This document shows, in pieces, positions 1 to 6,718 of a stretch of DNA of 64,000 nucleotides. Source of the stretch: Bacteroidales bacterium (GTDB lineage: Bacteria; Bacteroidota; Bacteroidia; Bacteroidales; F082). A program made the translations under genes and the position numbers. Position 1 is the stretch's first letter. Each line of letters opens with the position of its first letter. The notes beneath the pieces were generated by a model. That model was not told where the DNA came from and made no database searches. It saw only the letters and a program-made list of their open reading frames with translations. Where the stretch lies: positions 1 through 64,000 of the forward strand of contig JAFYNK010000089.1 of assembly GCA_017548125.1 (NCBI GenBank), read 5' to 3'.

Positions 1-85
1 TGTTTACCAGTTCAAAATAGTCATATACAGCCTTAGGCAGCAACAACTTCAACGGATCTTCTATCTTATTTTTACTCTTTCCCAT
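1..85 (-). CDS. Transposase N-terminus, ISAon1-like, partial
   Basis: Reading the minus strand from an ATG at 85 gives 28 codons that run off the left edge. The peptide begins MGKSKNKIEDPLKLLLPKA and continues through VYDYFELV. The stretch LKLLLP followed by a YF motif is what I recall from the N-terminal region of ISAon1-type transposases of Bacteroidota. The catalytic domain lies outside the window. Only the first residues are visible, so the exact IS family is uncertain. Confidence 0.6.
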   Translation of the reverse strand, partial: MGKSKNKIEDPLKLLLPKAVYDYFELVN

Positions 86-141
86 AACACAAAGATACAT
101 ACTTTTTTACAATTATCCCCACTGGAATTTACGACAGAGCC
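1..141. mobile_element. End of an insertion sequence entering from the left
   Basis: The transposase start codon lies at 83-85, and the leader behind it reaches a sequence that reads GGCTCTGTCGT on the minus strand (131-141). This looks like a terminal inverted repeat, so I place the IS edge near 141. The other end is outside the window, so the repeat cannot be confirmed. The coding frame at 142-596 has no start codon of its own, which fits an insertion that removed the front of that gene. Confidence 0.45.
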
Positions 142-596
142 GAAAATCCAACGGCTTGCCATTTATTAGAAATGGTGTTACACTTCCTTTATTAACATAT
201 GCTTACAAACGTTTGAATTGTGATGATTCGCCTATCACAGAAGAATACATACATAAAATAATAGATTCTTTAGAAAATGCAAAAAATATAATGTTTATAT
301 ACCAACATTGTTCAGAAATAAGTGAAAATGTAATTGCTTTACAAACATTTATGGATAGTAGAATTAAAGAAGAAGGCTATTATACTCGTTATCCCAACTC
401 AACCATTTTATATGACCCACAAGCATTTGAAAAAGCTCCTTCATCTAAACAACTTTATAAAATATACGATAAGGTAATGTCTAACAATACATTTTCTAGA
501 GTTTGGAAAGAAAATAAATATGATTGGGATATTGTTTCAAATGAAGAATATATAGCAATAAATACAATTGTAAATAATTATAACACAAGAATATGA
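142..596 (+). pseudogene. 5'-truncated gene of unknown function, cut by the IS
   Basis: The frame stays open through the presumed IS end without an ATG. The first in-frame Met codon is about 46 codons after the TTG at 156, so the natural N-terminus is missing. The remaining ~146 residues are hydrophilic, rich in Asn, Lys, Ile and Tyr, with no signal peptide or membrane segment and no domain I recognise. The stop overlaps the next start (ATGA at 593-596), so this was once the upstream partner of the secreted protein that follows. The base composition matches the rest of the accessory region. Confidence 0.45.
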
Positions 597-967
597 AAAA
601 GATATTGATTTTATTATTGATGTTAGTTCCGTTATTTACCAATGCGCAAAATTGGTTTACAGCGGATGCTATAAGTGTTGGAGTTGGTTCAGAAATAGGT
701 GAGTGGTACGAATGCAATGCTAGAGTGTTTACAAATAACGAAGGGGATGTTAAAGTTTATACATCTGACAACACTATTGTTTATAGACGCATTGGCGAAA
801 ATTATACAAAGGATGAAGATGACAATGGAATGTCTATGGCATGGAAATGTGTTGATGATGAAGGACAAAGATGCATGCTTTCTTTTAATTCTTACGAAGG
901 ATTTTTGTGGTTAATGATAGAATACGAAGAGTTCACAGCTTTTTATCATTTAATACCAGATGATTGA
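593..967 (+). CDS. Small secreted protein, unknown function
   Basis: 124 residues. Residues 1-18 form a clear Sec signal peptide (MKKILILLLMLVPLFTNA, then QNW). The mature part is about 105 residues, acidic, with many Tyr, Trp and Glu and two Cys (in EWYECN and MAWKCVD) that could form a disulfide in the periplasm. I recognise no domain. It overlaps the truncated upstream gene by four bases and sits about 600 bp before the Cys-repeat precursor gene on the same strand. It may therefore be a passenger of the same locus, but nothing in the sequence shows a functional link. Confidence 0.6.
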   Translation: MKKILILLLMLVPLFTNAQNWFTADAISVGVGSEIGEWYECNARVFTNNEGDVKVYTSDNTIVYRRIGENYTKDEDDNGMSMAWKCVDDEGQRCMLSFNSYEGFLWLMIEYEEFTAFYHLIPDD

Positions 968-1035
968 TATTATGATAATTTACATTCAATTTTTATATGG
1001 ATAAAAATGGTTTAATAATTTAAAATACAAATGTC

Positions 1036-1566
1036 ATGAAAAAAAAGTTTTTTATCATTTTAGCATTATTGTTTATGAAAATAAATGCTTTTTCACAAGA
1101 TGTAAATATTTATACATGTGCATATTTTGATGGATATTGGAGTGATTGGAATTTAACAGCGGCAAGTATCAAAGGTGATTATAGTGGATTTATTGTTTAT
1201 TTATCATCTGAAGGACCTTGGAACTATCGTTTTAAATTTACTATTGATAATATGGCATTTCCAAATAAGAAACAAAGAAACAAAGATATTAAAAATGGTA
1301 ATTACTACGTGTTTTCTGGCACAGTTGAATATTATATATCTGATGACGAACCATCGGCACTTGAAAATTTTAGAAAAAAGAGAGGACCTTATTTTGTACC
1401 CGCAAAATTACCAAACGGCAGACCTACTAAAAAGATAACATCCAAAGCAACTATTAAAATAGCTCCATTTAAGAATTTGCCAGAAACATACAATATACAT
1501 TTTGACAAAGTTGGTTTTGGAATAAACCTTAATGGTCGATATTTCCCAGGTTTAAAATTTGAATAA
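1036..1566 (+). CDS. Secreted protein just upstream of the CXXX precursor, unknown function
   Basis: 176 residues. It has an N-terminal Sec signal peptide (about residues 1-20, ending AFSQ before DVN). The mature region alternates polar and aromatic residues (YFDGYWSDW, GPWNYRFKF), which suggests a beta-rich periplasmic or surface protein. I do not recognise the family. It stops nine bases before the start of the Cys-rich precursor gene, so the two are almost certainly co-transcribed. That makes it a candidate accessory factor such as a periplasmic binding or immunity-like protein; this role is inference from position only. Confidence 0.6.
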   Translation: MKKKFFIILALLFMKINAFSQDVNIYTCAYFDGYWSDWNLTAASIKGDYSGFIVYLSSEGPWNYRFKFTIDNMAFPNKKQRNKDIKNGNYYVFSGTVEYYISDDEPSALENFRKKRGPYFVPAKLPNGRPTKKITSKATIKIAPFKNLPETYNIHFDKVGFGINLNGRYFPGLKFE

Positions 1567-1575
1567 TAATTTATT

Positions 1576-2109
1576 ATGAAAGAAGATAATATTTCAAGAC
1601 GTGATTTCTTTAAGAAAGCGATAAAAGCTACACTTCCAATTTTAGGTGTCATGTTGTTGCCTTCAATTGATTTAATGGCAAGTAATAAGGCTTCTAAAAT
1701 AGAAGCTCCACAAAGTTGTTATGGTACTTGTACAGGCTTGTGTACTGTTACTTGTCACAGTGGATGTAAAGGTGGCTGTGGTGAGACTTGTACAGGTAGT
1801 TGTAAAGGTCAATGTGGAGGAAACTGTTCTGGTAGTTGTAGTTCTGATTGTGCTAAAAAATGTGGTAGTGGATGTTCTGGAAGGTGTTCAAATGAATGTG
1901 CCAATAGGTGCGCAACTTCATGCTTTACTCAGTGCGGACATGATTGTACACAAATTTGTGGTAATGGTTGTTTTAAAACTTGCACTGGTGGTTGTGGTAA
2001 TGGTTGCAGTGGTAGCTGTAAAGGAGATTGTTCAGGAACATGTAGCGGTAAGTGCGGATATGGTTGTTCTGGAGGATGTAGAGGTGGAAATATGTTTGTA
2101 GGATATTAA
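1576..2109 (+). CDS. CXXX-repeat RiPP precursor peptide with Tat signal
   Basis: 177 residues. The N-terminus carries a twin-arginine motif (SRRDFFKKA, residues 7-15) followed by a hydrophobic stretch (TLPILGVMLLPS) and a possible cleavage region near LMAS. From Cys48 to Cys168 there is a cysteine exactly every fourth residue: 31 Cys with no break. The spacers are mostly Gly, Ser, Thr, Asn and Lys. The C-terminal tail is nine residues (RGGNMFVGY). The next genes encode a radical SAM maturase, a second maturase, a system protein and TatA/TatC. Known family: the Bacteroidota CXXX-repeat radical SAM targets, whose product structure is unknown to me. Likely fate (inference): cysteine side-chain cross-linking in the cytoplasm, then Tat export of the folded product. 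Confidence 0.88.
   Translation: MKEDNISRRDFFKKAIKATLPILGVMLLPSIDLMASNKASKIEAPQSCYGTCTGLCTVTCHSGCKGGCGETCTGSCKGQCGGNCSGSCSSDCAKKCGSGCSGRCSNECANRCATSCFTQCGHDCTQICGNGCFKTCTGGCGNGCSGSCKGDCSGTCSGKCGYGCSGGCRGGNMFVGY
1717..2079 (+). repeat. 30 CXXX units plus a final Cys (12-bp coding periodicity)
   Basis: The first Cys codon is at 1717-1719 and the last at 2077-2079. All 31 are tgt or tgc and lie exactly 12 bases apart. The two spacer residues next to the cysteine vary much less (mostly Gly or Ser at the second spacer position) than the third. The DNA has diverged between units, so this is an old repeat kept in register by selection and not a recent microsatellite expansion. Confidence 0.9.
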
Positions 2110-2117
2110 AAGAGGAA

Positions 2118-3290
2118 ATGGATTTAATAAAGAAAAGCTTAGAAGAATGGCAAGGTGGCATTGCCAAAAGCATTACTTTCATCGTAACTAAAGATTGTCA
2201 GTTGGCATGTAAATATTGTTACCTTGTAGGAAAGAATGCTAAAGAACGAATGTCATGGGATGTTGCCAAGAAAGCTATTGATTATATATTATCTCACGAA
2301 GATGAATTTAAGGAAGAATCTGTTGTGTGGGATTTTATAGGAGGAGAGCCATTTTTGGAAATAGACTTGATAGATAAAATCTGTGATTATCTTAAAATGG
2401 AAATGTTCCGCTTAAATCACCATTGGTTTAATTCCTATCGTTTTAGTTTTTCTACAAATGGTTTAAATTATCATTGTGAAGAAGTACAAAATTTTATAAA
2501 AAAGAATATTAATCATTTGAGCATTGGAATAACCATTGACGGCACAAAACAGAAACATGATTTAAATAGAGTTTATAAAGGTAATGATGAACGTGGTTCT
2601 TACGATGATGTAGTACGAAATATTCCTTTGTGGTTGGAACAGTTCCCTAATAGTTCTACTAAAGTTACTATTAGCAGTGATGATATACCATACATAAAAG
2701 AGAGTGTAGTTCATTTGATGGATTTGGGCATTCATGAAGTAAATATCAATTGTGTTTTTGAAGATGTCTGGAAAGAAAATGATGATAAACTTTTTGAACA
2801 GCAATTATTGGAATTAGCAGACCATATTATAGATAATGATTTGTACAAAGAGAACACTTGTTCTTTCTTTACAGAATTTATAGGCAAACCATTAGACAAA
2901 GAGACAGACAACCAAAATTGGTGCGGAGCTGGTAAAATGTTGTCTATAGATGCTGCTGGTAATTTCTATCCTTGCACCAGATTTGCACAATACTCTTTGC
3001 GAGACAAAGATGCTTGGATTATTGGCAACATTCATACAGGAATCAATAAGAACCTATTGCGTCCATTCCTTACCTTAGACAGATGTACGCAGTCAACACA
3101 AGAATGCATTGATTGTGAGATTGCTTCTGGTTGTGCATGGTGTCAAGGTGAAAATTATGATGCGGCAGATACTTCTACCGTTTATCAACGCTCAACGGCT
3201 ATTTGTAAAATGCATAAAGCAAGAGTGAGGGCAAACAACTATTATTGGAATAAATTATATAATAAACTTAGTAATCTGAATGCTTTATGA
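2118..3290 (+). CDS. Radical SAM/SPASM peptide maturase, CXXX-target family
   Basis: 390 residues. The radical SAM motif CX3CX2C is Cys27-Cys31-Cys34 (CQLACKYC), and DFIGGEPFLE follows as the SAM-binding GGE segment. The C-terminal SPASM domain shows Cys269, Cys286, Cys323, Cys330, Cys333, Cys339, Cys342 and Cys363, enough for two auxiliary [4Fe-4S] clusters. Enzymes of this architecture typically install thioether or C-C cross-links in ribosomal peptides. The start is eight bases after the precursor stop and has an AGAGG ribosome-binding site. The stop overlaps the next start by four bases. The substrate is inferred to be the adjacent 31-Cys peptide. The exact bond made cannot be read from the sequence. 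Confidence 0.88.
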   Translation: MDLIKKSLEEWQGGIAKSITFIVTKDCQLACKYCYLVGKNAKERMSWDVAKKAIDYILSHEDEFKEESVVWDFIGGEPFLEIDLIDKICDYLKMEMFRLNHHWFNSYRFSFSTNGLNYHCEEVQNFIKKNINHLSIGITIDGTKQKHDLNRVYKGNDERGSYDDVVRNIPLWLEQFPNSSTKVTISSDDIPYIKESVVHLMDLGIHEVNINCVFEDVWKENDDKLFEQQLLELADHIIDNDLYKENTCSFFTEFIGKPLDKETDNQNWCGAGKMLSIDAAGNFYPCTRFAQYSLRDKDAWIIGNIHTGINKNLLRPFLTLDRCTQSTQECIDCEIASGCAWCQGENYDAADTSTVYQRSTAICKMHKARVRANNYYWNKLYNKLSNLNAL

Positions 3291-4231
3291 TGAAATATTT
3301 GGTAATATTATTAAGTGACCAAAGTACTTCTTTTTGCTATTACAATTCCAGTGATAACATTGAAGAAAATAAATTGATGCCATTGGAAACTCTACGAAAT
3401 GCTATTAAATATGCATTTATGGAGGATTTGTTTATTCAATTTGTACTACCTCCGTTTTCTTTGCCAAAAGAATATGAAGATATTATTACATCAACTAAAG
3501 CGAGCATAATAGCACCATCTTCAACATCATATAAAGCAGATGTGATGGTTGTTGATGGTTTTCTTGAGTTGAATAATATTGAAATATTGAAAGATGTAAG
3601 TTATGTTTTGAGAACTAGTAAAAAAGATTTCTTTGAGCATTATGAGGAAATAACACGCAGAATCGTTGAGTTAAGTCGTTTAAATATTGTTTTGACAGAT
3701 ATTGAAGATTTTAAAGAGGATGATTTTATTTTGTACAAACAAATATTAGATGAATTTGCATGTTGTGTCAAGGATATTACTCTATCTGGTGAAACTATTC
3801 AGTTGAATATCTTAACAGATAGATTGGTTGAAAATGAAATGAACAATTGCAATGCAGGATGTAAAACGATAACTCTTGCTCCAGATGGACAATTTTATAT
3901 ATGTCCTGCATTTTATTATGCAAAGGAACAACCTGTGGGTAATTTGGAAAATGGATTGATGATTAAAAACAGTCACCTTTATAAATTAGAATATGCACCT
4001 TTATGTAGAGAGTGTGATGCTTATCAATGTAAAAGATGTGTTTATCTCAACAAGCGATTAACAAGAGAAGTGAATACACCTTCTAAGGAACAATGTGTGG
4101 TTTCTCACATTGAACGTAATGCTTCTAGTTTTTTGCTGTTATCTATAAGGGAACATATCATTTTTATGCCAAAAACTGAAATAAAAGAAATATCATATTT
4201 AGACCCATTTGATAACATTAAAAATAAATAA
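3287..4231 (+). CDS. CXXX repeat peptide maturase, SPASM-like domain without the radical SAM motif
   Basis: 314 residues. It starts inside the stop of the radical SAM gene (ATGA overlap), so translation is probably coupled. The N-terminal ~180 residues look like a degenerate TIM-barrel half and contain no CX3CX2C motif. The C-terminal region has an ordered SPASM-like set: Cys188, Cys192, Cys206, Cys240, Cys243, Cys248, Cys251 and Cys270, with LAPDGQFYICP resembling the typical SPASM turn. It probably binds one or two auxiliary clusters but cannot cleave SAM by itself. It may act as substrate receptor or electron partner of the upstream enzyme (inference). It fits the named CXXX-repeat peptide maturase family. 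Confidence 0.75.
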   Translation: MMKYLVILLSDQSTSFCYYNSSDNIEENKLMPLETLRNAIKYAFMEDLFIQFVLPPFSLPKEYEDIITSTKASIIAPSSTSYKADVMVVDGFLELNNIEILKDVSYVLRTSKKDFFEHYEEITRRIVELSRLNIVLTDIEDFKEDDFILYKQILDEFACCVKDITLSGETIQLNILTDRLVENEMNNCNAGCKTITLAPDGQFYICPAFYYAKEQPVGNLENGLMIKNSHLYKLEYAPLCRECDAYQCKRCVYLNKRLTREVNTPSKEQCVVSHIERNASSFLLLSIREHIIFMPKTEIKEISYLDPFDNIKNK

Positions 4232-4233
4232 TC

Positions 4234-4503
4234 ATGAAGAAGTTAATCGGAAAAGTAACAGAAGAAGAAAAAAAAGAAATACAGACATTGTTTGAACGTA
4301 GAAACGGTTTGAATGAATTAGCTAAAATATTGACAGCAGACAATGAATTATTATATGAAAAACTTGTCAAAGATATTGGGGAAACATCTTTAAAATTTCA
4401 AGGATGGTGGGATAGAATGGCTAAACAATATAATTGGGAACGTGCCGAAAATGGTAATTGGGAAATAGATTTTGAATCATGTGATATTTATTTGGTTTAC
4501 TAA
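4234..4503 (+). CDS. CXXX repeat peptide modification system protein
   Basis: 89 residues, soluble and mostly helical, with many Glu and Lys. The opening LIGKVTEEEKKEIQTLFER and the WWDRM stretch match my memory of the small protein that always travels with CXXX-repeat maturases. There is no RRE-like fold or Cys cluster that I can see. It begins two bases after the maturase stop. Possible roles are leader-peptide recognition or chaperoning of the unfolded precursor; both are inference. Confidence 0.7.
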   Translation: MKKLIGKVTEEEKKEIQTLFERRNGLNELAKILTADNELLYEKLVKDIGETSLKFQGWWDRMAKQYNWERAENGNWEIDFESCDIYLVY

Positions 4504-4522
4504 CATATAATCATTTAGAAAT

Positions 4523-4720
4523 ATGATAGGAACAACAGAATTATTACTTTTAGGTGCTCTCGCATTATTGATATTTGGAGGTAAAAAAGTACCTGAGTTA
4601 ATGCGTGGATTAGGACAAGGCATTAAAGAGTTCAAAAAAGGAATGGAAGAACCACTCCAAACAAACAAACCATCTAATGAAAATAAAGATAAAGATAATT
4701 CGTTAGAAGAATCTAAATAA
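4523..4720 (+). CDS. tatA: Twin-arginine translocase subunit TatA
   Basis: 65 residues, the usual length for a short TatA. Residues 3-19 form one membrane helix ([15 protein letters not shown]). The hinge FGGKKVPE follows, then an amphipathic helix ([16 protein letters not shown]) and a charged tail. TatA oligomers form the pore through which folded proteins cross the inner membrane. The gene lies between the peptide-modification genes and tatC on the same strand, and its stop shares one base with the tatC start. This placement, together with the Tat signal on the precursor, suggests a translocase dedicated to the modified peptide. A housekeeping TatA elsewhere in the genome cannot be excluded. 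Confidence 0.92.
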   Translation: MIGTTELLLLGALALLIFGGKKVPELMRGLGQGIKEFKKGMEEPLQTNKPSNENKDKDNSLEESK

Positions 4721-5508
4721 TGCAAAATAACAATGATAATCAACTAACATTCGGTGAGCATTTGGAAGTGTTACGCCGAATGTTGTTCCGCATTTTAGGA
4801 GTCACTGCTATATTTGCAGTTTTTATCTTTATAATAAAAGATTTAGTTTGGCGCATTATATTAGCTCCTAGTGATTGCAATTTTGTAACATATCGTTTCA
4901 TAGAGAAGATAATACAATGGATTGGTTTTGATTTTCATTTTAATGATTATGCAGTTGATATGATTGCAACGGAATTATCGAGCCAATTCATGACGCATAT
5001 AACAACTTCTATATATATAGGATGTCTAATAGCTTCACCTTATATTTTATATGAGTTATTTCGTTTTGTGTTACCAGCTTTAAATGAAAATGAACGTAAA
5101 TATTCTGTACTTGTAGCGGTCATTATATACACATTATTTATAGTTGGGGTTTTGATGAGTTACTTTGTTATATTTCCAATATCATTCAGATTTTTGGGAA
5201 CATATAACGTTGCGGATAAAGTCAATACAATGATAACTTTAAGTTCTTATATTACATCATTCATCTCTTTAACATTGGTAATGGGTGTTGTGTTTCAACT
5301 GCCGATAATTATTTATATATTAGCAAAAATGGATATAATCAACACTCAACTATTGTCAAAATATAGGAAATATGTTTTTTTTATTATCACTGTAATTTCT
5401 GCTATAATTACACCACCAGACGTAATGACTTGCATTCTTGTCACTATACCATTATATGCTCTTTATGAATGTAGCATTTGGATAGCCAAGAAAGTAAATA
5501 AGGTTTAA
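4720..5508 (+). CDS. tatC: Twin-arginine translocase subunit TatC
   Basis: 262 residues with six membrane segments, the normal size for TatC. The N-terminal cytosolic motif is EHLEVLRRMLFR, matching the conserved HL-x-ELR-x-R signal-recognition site. The first periplasmic loop and the segment SPYILYELFRFVLPALNENERK carry the conserved Pro and Glu residues. TatC binds the RR signal and recruits TatA. Its ATG overlaps the last base of tatA. Only TatA and TatC are present, with no TatB, which is the minimal two-component system common in Bacteroidota. Confidence 0.93.
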   Translation: MQNNNDNQLTFGEHLEVLRRMLFRILGVTAIFAVFIFIIKDLVWRIILAPSDCNFVTYRFIEKIIQWIGFDFHFNDYAVDMIATELSSQFMTHITTSIYIGCLIASPYILYELFRFVLPALNENERKYSVLVAVIIYTLFIVGVLMSYFVIFPISFRFLGTYNVADKVNTMITLSSYITSFISLTLVMGVVFQLPIIIYILAKMDIINTQLLSKYRKYVFFIITVISAIITPPDVMTCILVTIPLYALYECSIWIAKKVNKV

Positions 5509-5553
5509 AAAAGTAATTTTTAAATAATGTTTAACAAAAAATAATACAAAAAA

Positions 5554-6000
5554 ATGAAAAAGTTTTTATTTATTCTGTTTGTAATGTCAATTTCACTAAG
5601 TGCTTTTTCACAAAAGGAACATTTCGGTTTGATATTGGGTTCAAGTTATAATGTTGAAGAAATTGGTAGGGAGTTTAGGTCTCTATATGGCAATTGTGTA
5701 GATTATGGTGGCTCTGGTGATTTCTACCAAATTAGATTTTATTGTGATTACAATAAAGAAGGAGCTACTTTTGGAATGTTTACAATAGACTTCTACAAAG
5801 GACGCTTTTGGAAAGTTTACTATGAGGATATTCAAAATGACCCAAACCAATTTGCAAGAAGATTAGAAAGTAAGTTTAGTGGTTATTCTATTTCTGCAAC
5901 AGAATATGAATATCAATACGGGAATATAAATTTCGAATTTGATGGTGATAGGTTACTTTACGTAAGTGAAAGTGTAAGTAAATCTATGTGGGGATACTAA
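5554..6000 (+). CDS. Secreted protein downstream of tatC, unknown function
   Basis: 148 residues. Residues 1-19 are a Sec signal peptide (ending SAFSQ before KEHFG). The mature part has a mixed alpha/beta look with many Tyr and Phe and two Cys (LYGNCVDYG, IRFYCDYN). I recognise no family. It follows tatC by 45 bases on the same strand and ends just before a strong terminator at 6034, so it is probably the last gene of the peptide operon. A role in handling the exported peptide is possible but unsupported by any motif. Confidence 0.6.
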   Translation: MKKFLFILFVMSISLSAFSQKEHFGLILGSSYNVEEIGREFRSLYGNCVDYGGSGDFYQIRFYCDYNKEGATFGMFTIDFYKGRFWKVYYEDIQNDPNQFARRLESKFSGYSISATEYEYQYGNINFEFDGDRLLYVSESVSKSMWGY

Positions 6001-6033
6001 TTCTTCAATCAGTGTTCATAATAAATCATCATT

Positions 6034-6072
6034 CAAAGCCAACCTACATTTTCCGTAAGTTGGCTTTTTTAT
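6034..6072 (+). terminator. Rho-independent terminator after the peptide locus, copy 1
   Basis: The stem AAAGCCAAC/GTTGGCTTT (9 bp) is extended by TAC/GTA around a small mismatch, and a T-run to 6072 follows. A copy with one changed base ends the orphan operon at 10689-10722. Confidence 0.85.
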
Positions 6073-6093
6073 TACCTAATTCTAGATACTTAA

Positions 6094-6252
6094 AATATCG
6101 GAATATATAAAGATTGGAAAGCTATTAAAAACCGAATTATATACCAAGCGAAAACCTATAAAAAAGATTCAGCAAGCATTAAAAAAGACTTGAAAATCAC
6201 AGCTTATAATGATAGTTATTATTATCTTTGTGGTGGCTATAATAAGCCGTAG
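6094..6252 (+). pseudogene. C-terminal remnant of an unknown gene
   Basis: A frame without a start codon opens after a TAA at 6091 and runs 52 codons to TAG at 6250-6252. It is lysine- and tyrosine-rich (IYKDWKAIKNRII, KKDLKITAYNDSYYYLCGG). The composition looks protein-like, and no start or ribosome site exists upstream. I read it as the tail of a gene whose front was deleted. The family is not recognised, and a chance open frame remains possible. Confidence 0.3.
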
Positions 6253-6293
6253 TTCGATAATTTAATGTTTAATCTTCTTGGTTGGAGCGGATG

Positions 6294-6313
6294 TTTCAAC
6301 TGATATGTCAACC
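6294..6313 (+). repeat. 12-bp repeat array, left of the tRNA fragment (2 units)
   Basis: The octamers TTTCAACT (6294) and TGTCAACC (6306) lie exactly 12 bases apart. They match the unit seen at 6528-6559 and 6678-6709 on the other side of the tRNA-Pro fragment. The arrangement resembles integrase arm sites around a recombination core. Confidence 0.5.
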
Positions 6314-6396
6314 GCATTATAATTCTCTCAAAATATATTACTGTTAAAATACTGATATTCAGATGTCTGAATATAAAAATGGTGGTAATAATAATA

Positions 6397-6441
6397 TGCT
6401 TTGGGAGCAGGGGGTCGCAGGTTCGAATCCTGCTACCCCGA
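6397..6441 (+). other. 3' fragment of tRNA-Pro(UGG), probable integration core
   Basis: The sequence from TGC TTTGGGA GCA (anticodon arm, anticodon TGG) through the T-arm GCAGG TTCGAAT CCTGC and the acceptor strand TACCCCG plus discriminator A is tRNA-like. Upstream there is no D-arm or 5' acceptor strand (CGGGGTA expected), and only three pairs of the anticodon stem survive. It is therefore not a working tRNA. A 3'-tRNA duplicate next to integrase remains is the classic footprint of site-specific integration. Confidence 0.7.
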
Positions 6442-6452
6442 CACAGAAAATC

Positions 6453-6485
6453 AAGGAGTTACAGAAATGTGACTCCTTTTTTATT
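6453..6485 (+). terminator. Terminator behind the tRNA-Pro fragment
   Basis: The hairpin AAGGAGT(T)ACA / TGT(G)ACTCCTT has a GAAA loop and is followed by a T-run. It probably came along with the tRNA 3' end. Confidence 0.7.
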
Positions 6486-6527
6486 TTGCATAAAAGCGTG
6501 GTTGAAATGGTGGTTTTTGCCCATTTG

Positions 6528-6559
6528 TTTCAACCAAGGTCTCAACCGATGTTTCAATC
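6528..6559 (+). repeat. 12-bp repeat array (3 units)
   Basis: TTTCAACC (6528), TCTCAACC (6540) and TTTCAATC (6552) have a strict 12-base period. An inverted copy, GGTTGAAA, lies at 6500-6507. Confidence 0.6.
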
Positions 6560-6677
6560 AACATCAAAAACGAGATGTTGCGGTGGTGAAATGGAGACCA
6601 TGAATGGTGAAAATATCTAAAAAAACACCTAAAAATGCCTGTTGTACGGTGGAAAAATGTCAGTTAAAACGTAAATG

Positions 6678-6709
6678 TTTCAACCAGGATTTCAACCAAT
6701 GTTTCAACC
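6678..6709 (+). repeat. 12-bp repeat array (3 units) before the integrase remnant
   Basis: Three perfect TTTCAACC octamers at 6678, 6690 and 6702 are spaced 12 bases apart. They end 10 bases before the start of the integrase remnant, so the array may bind the integrase or control its expression. Confidence 0.6.
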
Positions 6710-6718
6710 GAAAAAGTT

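Noticed and set aside
1721..2101. Val-rich 126-codon frame overlapping the Cys-repeat gene
   Set aside because: It is the shifted reading of the 12-bp periodic repeat (TGT-rich DNA reads as GTx valine). It has no ribosome site or sensible composition.
6397..6441. Functional tRNA-Pro gene
   Set aside because: The 5' half (acceptor strand, D-arm and most of the anticodon stem) is absent, so only a fragment is annotated.
6363..6620. 85-codon frame across the tRNA-Pro fragment
   Set aside because: It translates a tRNA piece, a terminator and the 12-bp repeats, so it cannot be a gene.
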